A DNA stretch of 64,000 nucleotides, from positions 1 to 64,000 of IMG/VR virus record IMGVR_UViG_3300020424_000003. The stretch is one strand, 5' to 3'. The notes beneath the pieces were generated by a model that did no database searches, was not told the origin of the DNA, and saw only the letters and a program-made list of their open reading frames with translations. Position numbers and translations under genes: made by a program. Origin of the DNA: a virus. Positions 23,946 through 30,753 of the stretch are shown here, piece by piece (position 1 is the stretch's first letter; each line of letters opens with the position of its first letter).

Positions 23946-25676
23946 TTAGGTCTGGTCGGAGTCTTCCGGATTGGTTGTCTGGCGTACTTGCTTGTTGCTT
24001 ACCTTTGTTATGTAATTGGTTCCGCTCACCGTTTTTTTTTGAGCTTCGTCTATTTGTTTTAATTCTTCGCCATAAAAAATTCTATTTTTGGTATCAACAT
24101 ACTCTTTATCTTTATCTTTTTCTTTTTGATCTTCTTTTATTGCTTCTTTTTCTGCGGCATCTACCCATTGGTTCCATTTGTCAACATCTTTTACTTCGTC
24201 TAGTATGTCTTCCTTTTTTTCTTCTTTAGGTTCATAGTTCTTGTTGAATTCTTCATACCCTTCTACTTCAGCTGGATCAAATCCATCATTGACTTCTTTT
24301 ATGATCTTTTCTTCAAGCTCTTCTTTCATATCAAGCTCTTTGTCAACAGTCACAGGCTCTTCGGGTAAAGGTTCAAGTTCGTCCTGCATCGTTTCACTGA
24401 ACGACTTTTCTTCACTGTGATCAAGTCCAGGTTCAACTTTGACTTCTGTTGTGTCTGTGGTTACTGCACCCAGTGAACCTGCCACTGCTACTTCTTTAGT
24501 TGGAGTTGGCTCGGGCTCTGGATCGTTAGGTTCGTCTGGATCTGGATCGGACTTTGGGGGCAACTTCCCGCCCTTGTCCTCTCTTACATATTGAAATGTA
24601 TATTGTGAAGCAATTAATAATAATACCGCAAGTGGATCAAATACAAAAATAATAATTATTATTACCCATCTTACAGCCGATTCTAATAATGATTGATTTG
24701 CTTGTTCACCATAGATAAATTCAGCAATATATTTAATTGGTCCTACTTCAGCTTCTAACTTACGATACTCTTTTTCATAACCAAACTTCTCTTCACGTAC
24801 TTGATCAATTACTAATTGTTCTGCATCAATAAAGTTTTCAAGTTCTGTAACACGAGCATCTATGTCTTCAGTTTTTTCATTGGCTTGATTACGTAGATCC
24901 TGTATTCTATCCTGTATTGCTTTGATATCATTTGCATATTTGGCATCTACGGCCGCAAGTGCTTCATTAAGTTTAGCATTTATGTTTCTAATTTCTCTTT
25001 GTGCCGAACTTGCCACTGACAGTTCGTTTGCCTTTGCTTCTTCTACTGCTTTGTCAAACTTGGCACCGCCACCAAAGGATCCTTCAAACCTATCCTTGGC
25101 CGCTTGTATATCTGCTTCTTTACGTTCTTTTGCTTGTTCAATACGTTTGTTCTGTAATTCTATTTGTTTGTCAAAGTCAACACGGACATCATCTTTTTCA
25201 GCTTTTATAAGTGCATTGATTTTATCTAATTCTTTTTGTTCACGATCAATAAGATTATCTACACGGACATCTTCGCCTTTCATTAGGCGATTCATTTCAT
25301 CTGTCCAACGTTCTATTTTACCCTGTGATCTAATTTCCTTGTCATCAAGTGTTTTAATTAAAGCAACTTGTTCTTGGCTCATAGATGTTTGTTCTATGTG
25401 TGCTTTAGATAAGAAACCAAAGATACCCATTGATGTTATAAACATTAACACAATGACTGCTATTGAAAGATAGGTTTTTAACCACCAGGCGGCTCGTGAC
25501 CAATGTCTGTGTAACCATACTGCGGTAACAAGTTTCCCTATTTCTAAAGAAACACCCATGATAATGATTGGAATCACAGCCGCGGCGAATATAGCCGCCA
25601 ATCCTGCCACCGAATAGTATATAGCTACCGCACTAATAGTTAATGCAGATAGAAATGTTAATATTCCTAATAACAT
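23946..25676 (-). CDS. Large membrane protein with long coiled coil and acidic tail
   Basis: 576 aa from the ATG at 25676, preceded by GAGGGAG. Four N-terminal helices (about residues 1-100, including GLAAIFAAAVIPIIIMGVSL and LKTYLSIAVIVLMFITSMGI), then ~230 residues of charged coiled coil (DREQKELDKINALIKAEKDD), a further helix VIIIIIFVFDPLAVLLLIAS near 335-360, and a Pro/Glu/Asp-rich cytoplasmic tail (DPDPDEPNDPEPEPTPT). The general type is conserved in T4-like marine phages. A role in takeover of the inner membrane or in lysis is possible but unproven. Confidence 0.6.
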   Translation of the reverse strand: MLLGILTFLSALTISAVAIYYSVAGLAAIFAAAVIPIIIMGVSLEIGKLVTAVWLHRHWSRAAWWLKTYLSIAVIVLMFITSMGIFGFLSKAHIEQTSMSQEQVALIKTLDDKEIRSQGKIERWTDEMNRLMKGEDVRVDNLIDREQKELDKINALIKAEKDDVRVDFDKQIELQNKRIEQAKERKEADIQAAKDRFEGSFGGGAKFDKAVEEAKANELSVASSAQREIRNINAKLNEALAAVDAKYANDIKAIQDRIQDLRNQANEKTEDIDARVTELENFIDAEQLVIDQVREEKFGYEKEYRKLEAEVGPIKYIAEFIYGEQANQSLLESAVRWVIIIIIFVFDPLAVLLLIASQYTFQYVREDKGGKLPPKSDPDPDEPNDPEPEPTPTKEVAVAGSLGAVTTDTTEVKVEPGLDHSEEKSFSETMQDELEPLPEEPVTVDKELDMKEELEEKIIKEVNDGFDPAEVEGYEEFNKNYEPKEEKKEDILDEVKDVDKWNQWVDAAEKEAIKEDQKEKDKDKEYVDTKNRIFYGEELKQIDEAQKKTVSGTNYITKVSNKQVRQTTNPEDSDQT

Positions 25677-25705
25677 ACTGCTCCCTCTGTATTCTTTGTA
25701 TAACA

Positions 25706-25713
25706 TATTTATC
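25706..25713 (-). promoter_or_regulatory. T4-like late promoter box for 23946-25676
   Basis: GATAAATATG on the minus strand, 30 nt before the chosen ATG, which supports the internal start. Confidence 0.55.
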
Positions 25714-25719
25714 TTAATT

Positions 25720-26163
25720 TTACCTTACAAACCGCCATCCTTGATGACCAGTTTCCCTACAAGCAACCTCTTTAAAGTGTCGTAGTTTACCTTTGTAATT
25801 TAATTTAGATAAAACTGTTCTACAATAACCACTTCCCATAGGATATGTACTTGCAACAAATACTTCACCATTGGTTCCAGTGTCATTATTATACCAACTT
25901 GTTGCTTGGCCAGTTTCATTGTTATCAAGAGCAAAATATATTGCTTGTTCTTGTTTCATTCTATCTTCAGCCGGTAATCTATACCAATGCCATTTAGTAA
26001 GATTAACAATAATACCTACATAACCACTGCTTGGTTGATATGTTGATTGAACACTTGATGTTGTGGTGTCACTAGTATTGTATGTTTGAACGTTCTTTGT
26101 AGAACTACAAGCCCCTAATATACTAAAAAGGGCTAGTAACAATATACCATTTACTAGTTTCAT
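25720..26163 (-). CDS. Lipoprotein with 17-kDa-surface-antigen-like C-terminal domain
   Basis: 147 aa. Signal peptide MKLVNGILLLALFSILGAC with lipobox LGA-C19, then a Ser/Thr-rich linker, then a ~95-aa domain (RMKQEQAIYFALDNNETGQ, ATSWYNNDTGTNGEV, YCRTVLSKL, ACRETGHQGWRFV) that resembles the C-terminal domain of proteobacterial 17-kDa/RT0821-type surface lipoproteins. First gene after the membrane-protein gene in a three-lipoprotein operon; overlaps the next by 41 nt. Confidence 0.65.
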   Translation of the reverse strand: MKLVNGILLLALFSILGACSSTKNVQTYNTSDTTTSSVQSTYQPSSGYVGIIVNLTKWHWYRLPAEDRMKQEQAIYFALDNNETGQATSWYNNDTGTNGEVFVASTYPMGSGYCRTVLSKLNYKGKLRHFKEVACRETGHQGWRFVR

Positions 26164-26467
26164 AGTCTTTTCCTTGCATTAGACAGGCATAGCCTTTTCT
26201 TTCGACCATCCTGCCATTAATGTTAACACTATACCAATGTTCGCGACATTCCTTTGCTATGCCCATTTTGGGTGGCAATAGCTTTTTGACAGGATCGTCG
26301 CTACATTCTGTGATTTGTGTGCTGTCAACTACACCGTTTTTTTCAATGATTGTTTTGTTAGTATCACAATACTGATGACCGTTTTCTTCTAGTGTTAGCT
26401 TGTTACCTGTGGCACTACAACCTGTAGCTACCATCATCAGAGCTATTATGTATAGAAGATGTTTCAT
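26123..26467 (-). CDS. Small lipoprotein (114 aa)
   Basis: Signal peptide MKHLLYIIALMMVATGC with lipobox VATGC (Cys17). The mature part has several Cys residues (CDTNK, ECSDD, KECREHWY, YACLMQG) that may form disulfides in the periplasm. No family recognised. Middle member of the three-lipoprotein operon. Confidence 0.6.
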   Translation of the reverse strand: MKHLLYIIALMMVATGCSATGNKLTLEENGHQYCDTNKTIIEKNGVVDSTQITECSDDPVKKLLPPKMGIAKECREHWYSVNINGRMVERKGYACLMQGKDYETSKWYIVTSPF

Positions 26468-26476
26468 ACGGCTCTC

Positions 26477-27043
26477 CTAGTCGACTTGTTTAGCTGACTT
26501 GTTAATAGAGTTCGTATCAATCTTTACTTGAGAAGCTCTAATACCTTGTGCTTCTGCTACCAATTGATCAACAATCTCCTTATCAAGTTTCAACATTATG
26601 AAATGATGATACTTGCCATTTCTTTTGTACAAGTAACCTTCATTAGATGAATAATGTCTTACAACTGTATCTGTGATCTTGTTAACAACCAATACTTGAG
26701 ACTGTGTAGAAGAAACCAAATTCTCTTCACTGCCACTATCATTATATTCGATTGTTGTTCGCTTGTTCACTGCACCGTTAATTCTATCAGCAATTTTAGT
26801 TTTTGCTAACTGCAATGATTTATCATAAGCCGCTTCTTTAAAGCCACTTACTGCACTACCACAAGCATAGTAGTAGTCTTTAGACCACCAAAACCAACCT
26901 TCAGTTCCAGTGTCCTTACACTTCATATACCAATTAGGTACTACGTCTTGTTGCTTTTCAACGACAGTAGTCATTGTTGAACAAGCTGACATCATTACCG
27001 CCATTGTTGCGACTAATGTCAGTTTTTTAAATGTGCCTTTCAT
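26477..27043 (-). CDS. LPP20-like lipoprotein
   Basis: 188 aa from the ATG at 27043 (MKGTFKKLTL), with GGAGG 8-12 nt upstream. Lipobox MSAC follows a hydrophobic stretch. The mature domain PNWYMKCKDTGTEGWFWW, YYYACGSAVSGFKEAAYDKS, LQLAKTKIADRINGAV fits the LPP20 lipoprotein pattern (an ACG-x-A then A-x-x-x-A-x-x-x-I). Phage lipoproteins are commonly superinfection-exclusion factors, which is the leading guess here. Confidence 0.65.
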   Translation of the reverse strand: MKGTFKKLTLVATMAVMMSACSTMTTVVEKQQDVVPNWYMKCKDTGTEGWFWWSKDYYYACGSAVSGFKEAAYDKSLQLAKTKIADRINGAVNKRTTIEYNDSGSEENLVSSTQSQVLVVNKITDTVVRHYSSNEGYLYKRNGKYHHFIMLKLDKEIVDQLVAEAQGIRASQVKIDTNSINKSAKQVD

Positions 27044-27078
27044 TAAAGCCTCCATAAGTTTTTCTTCATTAAGTTTAT

Positions 27079-27107
27079 ATAATAGCACCGAAACAATCAA
27101 ATGTCAA
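27079..27107 (-). promoter_or_regulatory. Sigma-70 promoter for the lipoprotein operon
   Basis: TTGACA (27102-27107), 17-nt spacer, TATTAT (27079-27084) on the minus strand, about 36 nt before the chosen ATG. Confidence 0.75.
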
Positions 27108-27125
27108 TGATAATTTTGCCAAAAG

Positions 27126-27575
27126 TTAATTCCTACGCATTGTTGCAATTTCGGTTGCCGCCTTACGTCCTGACTTGTCTTCTTCGTCATCTGCAAAAAT
27201 TGGAACCATGTTTGATTTGTGCATGGTTGCAATACCAATTAACCTACGTTTTCCTGTGTATTGCATAGGCTCTTTTCGTGTCGCAGTACCAAAACTTCTG
27301 TGCGAACTAGCACTTGGAATATTTGGAGTCTCTCTGCGAAAAGTTGATTCTGTGTGATGCCATGGTGTGCTTACCACAGACCTTGTTTTTACTTTGACTT
27401 TGCCGTGAACGTAATCGATGTATTCGGACAATGTCATTGTGTCCAATTTAGCACTTTTCAAAAATTTGTTGTGCTTTCGCCAAGCATCTTCATAGAATGA
27501 AGGATCCTTACGTTTTTTGGGTTTACGTTTCTTTGTGTTTAGTGTGGTAAGACCACGAGCTAGATGCATTGTCAT
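27126..27575 (-). CDS. Hypothetical basic protein (149 aa)
   Basis: Basic start (LNTKKRKPKKRKDPSFYEDAW), then YIDYVHGKVKVKTRS, then a Ser/Arg-rich middle (PSASSHRSFGTATRKEPMQY) and KRRLIGIATMHKSN. The type recurs in T4-like marine phages with unknown function. A GAGGCTC precedes the ATG and a sigma-70-like promoter lies 27 nt upstream. Confidence 0.5.
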   Translation of the reverse strand: MTMHLARGLTTLNTKKRKPKKRKDPSFYEDAWRKHNKFLKSAKLDTMTLSEYIDYVHGKVKVKTRSVVSTPWHHTESTFRRETPNIPSASSHRSFGTATRKEPMQYTGKRRLIGIATMHKSNMVPIFADDEEDKSGRKAATEIATMRRN

Positions 27576-27601
27576 ATTGAGCCTCTTTCGTTATTATGTA
27601 T

Positions 27602-27630
27602 ATTTTACTATACAATGCTCTATATGTCAA
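27602..27630 (-). promoter_or_regulatory. Sigma-70 promoter for 27126-27575
   Basis: TTGACA (27625-27630), 17-nt spacer, TAAAAT (27602-27607) on the minus strand. Confidence 0.65.
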
Positions 27631-27633
27631 GTC

Positions 27634-27894
27634 TTATATTGATTTTCTTTCTGGTCCATCTGATAATGGAATAAGGTCTGATGGGATTTTGGTACTGTCT
27701 ACACAAAGAATTGATTCGACAGGTCTGAACCCATATGATTGGGCTACTCTTAGCATTACTTCATTTGTGTTTTGTTGAACATATGAAATACACTCTTCTG
27801 TTGTTTTAAAAGTAGGTTCTGTAAAAACAAACAGGTTTCGTTCACCGCCTTGACCGATACCGACCATGACAGCAACAATTAAAATTTTAAGCAT
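27634..27894 (-). CDS. Hypothetical secreted small protein (86 aa)
   Basis: Hydrophobic N-terminus MLKILIVAVMVGIGQ suggests a signal peptide or anchor. The rest contains two Cys (EECISYVQ, SILCVDST), compatible with a periplasmic disulfide. It follows the SNase gene directly. No family recognised. Confidence 0.45.
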   Translation of the reverse strand: MLKILIVAVMVGIGQGGERNLFVFTEPTFKTTEECISYVQQNTNEVMLRVAQSYGFRPVESILCVDSTKIPSDLIPLSDGPERKSI

Positions 27895-28326
27895 TTATAG
27901 GGTTACCTTTCCTTCTTTGATGAGCTTCTTTCTGTTATTTAGATGTGCTTTCTCAACTTGGTCTTTGTTCTGGCCAGTGTACACAACTCCGTAACCCTCT
28001 TTGATCATTGTCTCAGTTAACTTCTTGCCATCAATTAAAAAGTCTCCAAGTATTCTGCCAAACTTTCCTTTTTTGTCTTCACCACTTCTATCAATTTGTG
28101 TTTTCAAAACTTGTTTGGAACCAACTGGCATCATGTCTTTAACAAACTGTTTAGATGCTAAACCAAATTTCTTTTCTACTTTGTCTCTTGTTCTTGATTC
28201 AGGAGTGTCTATGCCCATCATTCGGACACGTTCTTTGTGCATCCACATACCAAAGCCTAAGTCAATATCAACATCAACTGTGTCACCATCGACTACTCTT
28301 AGGATTTTACAGCGGTACTCGTACAT
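27895..28326 (-). CDS. Staphylococcal-nuclease-like endonuclease
   Basis: 143 aa. CKILRVVDGDTVDVDIDLG (Ca2+-binding Asp residues), RVRMMGIDTPESRT (catalytic Arg and Glu), and KKGKFGRILGDFLIDG (second Arg) are the thermonuclease motifs, followed by MIKEGYGVVYTGQN. No signal peptide is obvious, so it may act inside the cell on host DNA or RNA. Its start overlaps the upstream small basic gene as TAATG. Confidence 0.87.
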   Translation of the reverse strand: MYEYRCKILRVVDGDTVDVDIDLGFGMWMHKERVRMMGIDTPESRTRDKVEKKFGLASKQFVKDMMPVGSKQVLKTQIDRSGEDKKGKFGRILGDFLIDGKKLTETMIKEGYGVVYTGQNKDQVEKAHLNNRKKLIKEGKVTL

Positions 28327-28472
28327 TATCTACCTTGACCTCTGTAAAACTTATGGCTTCTTTTTTTGTGTTTGTTCATGGAACTCATCTTGCAAGATCT
28401 TTTACGTCCAGCTTGAGAAGTTGTCTTTGGTTGACTTACATGAACTGATTGTGTTTTGCCCCATGCGGCCAT
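28326..28472 (-). CDS. Small basic protein (48 aa)
   Basis: Starts ATG at 28472 after AAGGAG; ends TAA overlapping the nuclease ATG. Strongly basic (QAGRKRSCKMSS, NKHKKRSHKFYRGQGR), pI clearly high. A GATAAATA box 26 nt upstream suggests late expression. Could be an internal head or nucleic-acid-binding peptide; no family recognised. Confidence 0.6.
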   Translation of the reverse strand: MAAWGKTQSVHVSQPKTTSQAGRKRSCKMSSMNKHKKRSHKFYRGQGR

Positions 28473-28497
28473 AACTGCTCCTTGTTAACTATGCAGT

Positions 28498-28505
28498 TAT
28501 TTATC
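28498..28505 (-). promoter_or_regulatory. T4-like late promoter box for 28326-28472
   Basis: GATAAATAAC on the minus strand, 26 nt before the ATG at 28472 and just after the tRNA-Asp gene. Confidence 0.55.
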
Positions 28506-28510
28506 TTATG

Positions 28511-28587
28511 TGGCGGGAGTGAAGGGACTCGAACCCTCGGCCTTCCGCGTGACAGGCGGACGCTCTAACCAACTGAGCTACACCCCC
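28511..28587 (-). tRNA. tRNA-Asp (anticodon GTC)
   Basis: 77 nt with encoded CCA. Acceptor GGGGGTG/CACTCCC (one G-T), D stem GCTC/GAGC, anticodon stem TCCGC/GCGGA with loop CTGTCAC, T stem GAGGG/CCCTT. Six bases downstream of tRNA-Ala, so the pair is processed from one transcript. Confidence 0.95.
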
Positions 28588-28593
28588 ATATGG

Positions 28594-28669
28594 TGGTGGA
28601 GGATACAGGAGTCGAACCTGCGACCTCCTGAATGCAAATCAGGCGCTCTCCCAACTGAGCTAATCCCCC
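28594..28669 (-). tRNA. tRNA-Ala (anticodon TGC)
   Basis: 76 nt with encoded CCA. Acceptor GGGGGAT/ATCCTCC with a G3-T70 pair (the alanyl-tRNA synthetase identity element), D stem GCTC/GAGC, anticodon stem CCTGA/TCAGG with loop TTTGCAT, T stem GCAGG/CCTGT. It is charged with alanine like the adjacent tmRNA. Confidence 0.95.
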
Positions 28670-28675
28670 AAAGTC

Positions 28676-28780
28676 TTAACCGCAACCGGATATACAAATC
28701 ATCCAAGGTTGTCCAAATGCTATCTGATGTGCTACGTCTAAAACAATAGCTACACCCATTATCGTTACAAAAGTCATCAT
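28676..28780 (-). CDS. Possible 34-aa hydrophobic peptide
   Basis: ATGATG start after AAGGAACAG, ending TAA at 28676. Hydrophobic core (TFVTIMGVAIVLDVAHQIAF) suggests a single membrane helix. It lies between a consensus promoter and tRNA-Ala. Too short to assign; could be a real small membrane peptide or a tRNA-leader coincidence. Confidence 0.35.
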   Translation of the reverse strand: MMTFVTIMGVAIVLDVAHQIAFGQPWMICISGCG

Positions 28781-28816
28781 GTCACTGTTCCTTGTGTTGT
28801 GATAAAAACTAGCTTT

Positions 28817-28845
28817 ATTATATAGTCATTTAATGAAGATGTCAA
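28817..28845 (-). promoter_or_regulatory. Consensus sigma-70 promoter for tRNA-Ala/tRNA-Asp
   Basis: TTGACA (28840-28845), 17-nt spacer, TATAAT (28817-28822) on the minus strand: both hexamers perfect. It begins right where the tmRNA coding piece ends. Confidence 0.85.
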
Positions 28846-28847
28846 GT

Positions 28848-29145
28848 GCAACTTTTCTGTTGCTAGGTAAGTTGCCAACCCCGAGCGATTATGCCGCTAG
28901 GGCAAAATCCTCATTTACAACGGATTTCTGTTTACCGAAGTTAACAAAAGTCACGTTGTTTAGTGCATTATCGTTTGCATCTATACGTTTGTTCGCGTTA
29001 ACCGAGCTTACATCCGGACAGTCTCCTTCAACCTTAACAAGCCAATCGATCCTAATTCCACCCCGTCGGGGGTATATTGAATTGGTGGAGTGGCCGGGAA
29101 TTGCACCCGGGTCTTGCTCTTGTGACATACGTTGCTATCATCAAT
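28848..29145 (-). ncRNA. ssrA: Circularly permuted (two-piece) tmRNA
   Basis: On the minus strand the acceptor piece comes first: T arm CCGGG/CCCGG with loop TGCAATT, then CCACTCC-A-CCA ending at 29083. After an 18-nt spacer the coding piece begins GGGGTGG at 29064, which pairs perfectly with CCACTCC and gives the G3-U70 alanine identity pair. GGATCGATTGG follows, like canonical tmRNA 5' ends. A tag frame then starts at the resume codon GCA, and after the stop a pseudoknot-like GTTG/CAAC plus GCAACTT/AAGTTGC element closes the piece. This order is the permuted form known from alphaproteobacteria. It rescues stalled ribosomes and tags products. The outer ends are approximate. Confidence 0.9.
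28889..28978 (-). other. tmRNA proteolysis-tag reading frame (29 codons)
   Basis: The frame starts at GCA (28976-28978), reads ANDNALNNVTF near its start and ends DFALAA then TAA (28889-28891). ANDN at the start and ALAA at the end are standard tag features. At 29 residues it is longer than the 10-14 of most bacteria. Confidence 0.85.
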
Positions 29146-29152
29146 TGCTATG

Positions 29153-29160
29153 TATTTATA
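29153..29160 (-). promoter_or_regulatory. T4-like late promoter (TATAAATA) for tmRNA
   Basis: A perfect TATAAATA on the minus strand; the start point would fall near 29145, just before the tmRNA acceptor piece. It implies late-phase tmRNA synthesis. Confidence 0.6.
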
Positions 29161-29215
29161 GCCTTATTTGTATAGTATGCACTTAATTGTGATAACTAAT
29201 GTCAAAGGATTAACA

Positions 29216-29419
29216 ATGCCAAAAATGAGAACATTTACATTCTTCGACGGAGATAAGACAGAAACCAAAGAATCAACTAGCTATAAAAAAGCGGTGAAGT
29301 CATATCAAGGTAGTACCAAAAGCAAAATTGTTAGAGTAGAGTGGGAAGCCAAAAAAGGTGGAGTGTATGAAAAAGAACAACTTCTGCCAATGGGAAGAAG
29401 TAAAAAGATAGGAAGATAG
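29216..29419 (+). CDS. Hypothetical small basic protein (67 aa)
   Basis: Start at the ATG at 29216 (MPKMRTFTFFDGDKTE), preceded by AAAGGA; an upstream ATG lacks a ribosome site. The sequence FFDGDKTETKESTSYKKAVKSY and KSKIVRVEWEAKKGGVYEK suggests a small alpha/beta fold with a basic face. It is followed two bases later by a second small gene. No family recognised. Confidence 0.5.
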   Translation: MPKMRTFTFFDGDKTETKESTSYKKAVKSYQGSTKSKIVRVEWEAKKGGVYEKEQLLPMGRSKKIGR

Positions 29420-29420
29420 A

Positions 29421-29621
29421 ATGGCTGGAATAAAGCAAAGAGGACCAAGATCTGAAAACTACAAAAGAACTGTGATCAGAGATGGTGTTGAAGTAGAAGT
29501 AAAACCTGTAAGATATTATGGTCCAGGAGCCAATGGTCGTATGTGTGGAGCCTATGCTGACACTGGTGATTTGATCATGGGCTCAGACGGAACGCCTAAA
29601 CCTTTTAAAAGCATTAATTAA
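29421..29621 (+). CDS. Hypothetical protein (66 aa), conserved T4-like marine type
   Basis: GIKQRGPRSENYKRTVIRDG, VEVEVKPVRYYGPGANGRMC, GDLIMGSDGTPKPFKSI. A Gly-rich beta-type sequence with no enzymatic motif. The start lies 2 nt after the previous stop. It overlaps the convergent cold-shock gene by 4 nt. Confidence 0.5.
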   Translation: MAGIKQRGPRSENYKRTVIRDGVEVEVKPVRYYGPGANGRMCGAYADTGDLIMGSDGTPKPFKSIN

Positions 29622-29845
29622 CGATTAAAATTTTCGGGACGAGTCAGGTTACCTGCTATCATTCTTCCCCTGTTGTCAACAAGTTCGAATTCAAGTAACA
29701 TTTTATTAGATATGTTTTTGATCTGAGCCGCTTCAAAGGCACTGATGTGGACAAACACGTCTTGTGAATTGTCGTCAGGGGTGATGAAGCCGTAACCTTT
29801 TTTGGAGTCAAACCATTTTAGTTTGCCTGTGATTCTTTCACTCAT
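29618..29845 (-). CDS. Cold-shock-domain RNA-binding protein
   Basis: 75 aa. GKLKWFDSKKGYGFITPDD contains RNP1 (KGYGFIT) and DVFVHISAF contains RNP2 (VFVHI), followed by VDNRGRMIAGNLTRP. It is a single CSD like CspA. CSD proteins melt RNA secondary structure and can act as antiterminators; a phage copy probably helps translation of structured messages. The ~100-nt AT-rich leader upstream contains no obvious cold-box. Confidence 0.93.
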   Translation of the reverse strand: MSERITGKLKWFDSKKGYGFITPDDNSQDVFVHISAFEAAQIKNISNKMLLEFELVDNRGRMIAGNLTRPENFNR

Positions 29846-29984
29846 ATTTTTTTTATTTCTTCCTGTTTATAATGTAAAAGTAGTATTTTCCTACCTTAAT
29901 ATTTACCAAAATGTTACGGATAATTATCTGCATATAGATATAGCACGAACATATGGATCATGCTATACCTAATATGAATTGTTT

Positions 29985-30164
29985 TTATAATGAGTTTTTC
30001 TTTTCTTGGATTTCTTTTCTACGTTCTTTGGCAAGTTTACCCATGTTACCTAAGGCTTTTCTTGCTCTTGCCGCCGCCGCTTTTACTGACTTGCTTTCAA
30101 AAGATTCTGATTCTTTTATGTAGCTTTCGTACTCGGCAACTATTTGTTCATGTATACTGGACAT
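29985..30164 (-). CDS. Small helical basic protein (59 aa)
   Basis: ATG at 30164 after TAGGAGAA; TAA at 29985. HEQIVAEYESYIKESESFES then KSVKAAAARARKALGNMGKL and KERRKEIQEKKNSL: an acidic N-terminal helix and a Lys/Arg/Ala-rich histone-H1-like C-terminal helix. I recognise this as a frequent small protein of marine T4-like phages with unknown role; nucleic-acid binding is plausible. Confidence 0.6.
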   Translation of the reverse strand: MSSIHEQIVAEYESYIKESESFESKSVKAAAARARKALGNMGKLAKERRKEIQEKKNSL

Positions 30165-30251
30165 AATTATTCTCCTATATTCGTATGTAATTATTGTTTT
30201 AGGTGTTTGTAATGTGTATAATCTGGCTTATAGGCACCGTATTTGGCGAAA

Positions 30252-30542
30252 TTACCCTCCAGCAAATACGTTTGGTGAGCCTGCCGCAACCGAAGTACAC
30301 CCAGATATTGCGTCTCCAACCCTGCCCGTTCCTACATTATTGGTTTTGACTGTGGTTGATCCTGTGGCAATTGGTGCCGCGTGTGGTGGACATGGAACAC
30401 CTGGCAATAGGTGTGTGGTGTTGTTGTCACCTTGTCTTGAAACTGGAATGTTGTTTGCAAATACATTTGGAGAGCCCACTGCTCTAGTCATGCCTGTACA
30501 ATGTGTAACATCTGCATCACCTATTCTAGTTACTGCTGGCAT
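30252..30542 (-). CDS. PAAR-domain tail spike tip protein
   Basis: 96 aa. MPAVTRIGDADVTHC at the N-terminus, then repeated Gly/Pro turns (GSPNVFANNIPVSRQGD, VGDAISG, GSPNVFAGG) with His/Cys ligands, as in PAAR proteins that cap VgrG/gp5 spikes with a metal-bound point (T4 gp5.4). It overlaps 30526-30735 by 17 nt. It indicates a contractile tail. Confidence 0.9.
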   Translation of the reverse strand: MPAVTRIGDADVTHCTGMTRAVGSPNVFANNIPVSRQGDNNTTHLLPGVPCPPHAAPIATGSTTVKTNNVGTGRVGDAISGCTSVAAGSPNVFAGG

Positions 30543-30735
30543 AGTATCTCTCCCTTTTCATTAGTTCTTGTAACTTTGTATTCCATTGTTCGATCTCTTC
30601 ATGTTGTTCTTCTGTGTGAGGTTCTGGTGGAACCTCAGGTGCAAACTCTATCACATGATCAAATTCGTTTGGTATTTCATCATACTGTGTGTAGGTGACG
30701 AGTTTACCTTTGTCTTTTATAACAAACTTGTGCAT
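30526..30735 (-). CDS. Hypothetical protein (69 aa)
   Basis: A short beta start (HKFVIKDKGKLVTYTQYDEI) followed by an acidic, Pro/Glu/His-rich helical segment (EFAPEVPPEPHTEEQHEEIE). It lies directly before the PAAR gene and behind a CATAAATA box, so it is likely a late, possibly tail-associated protein. No family recognised. Confidence 0.48.
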   Translation of the reverse strand: MHKFVIKDKGKLVTYTQYDEIPNEFDHVIEFAPEVPPEPHTEEQHEEIEQWNTKLQELMKRERYYASSN

Positions 30736-30740
30736 ATTAA

Positions 30741-30748
30741 TATTTATG
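30741..30748 (-). promoter_or_regulatory. T4-like late promoter box for the PAAR pair
   Basis: CATAAATATT on the minus strand, six bases before the ATG at 30735. Confidence 0.4.
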
Positions 30749-30753
30749 TAAGA

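Noticed and set aside
24922-25473. 183-aa plus-strand ORF rich in Ser and Leu
   Set aside because: It is the antisense shadow of the coiled-coil region of 23946-25676; the repetitive charged codons keep the opposite frame open.
28510-28749. 79-aa plus-strand ORF with many Ser/Arg and GLEPSAF-like text
   Set aside because: It is the complement of tRNA-Asp and tRNA-Ala; such antisense-tRNA ORFs are a common annotation artefact.
28889-29128. 79-aa minus-strand ORF
   Set aside because: It reads through the tmRNA; only its last 29 codons (the tag) are meaningful.
28833-29186. 117-aa plus-strand ORF
   Set aside because: It is antisense to the tmRNA and its promoter; no ribosome site.
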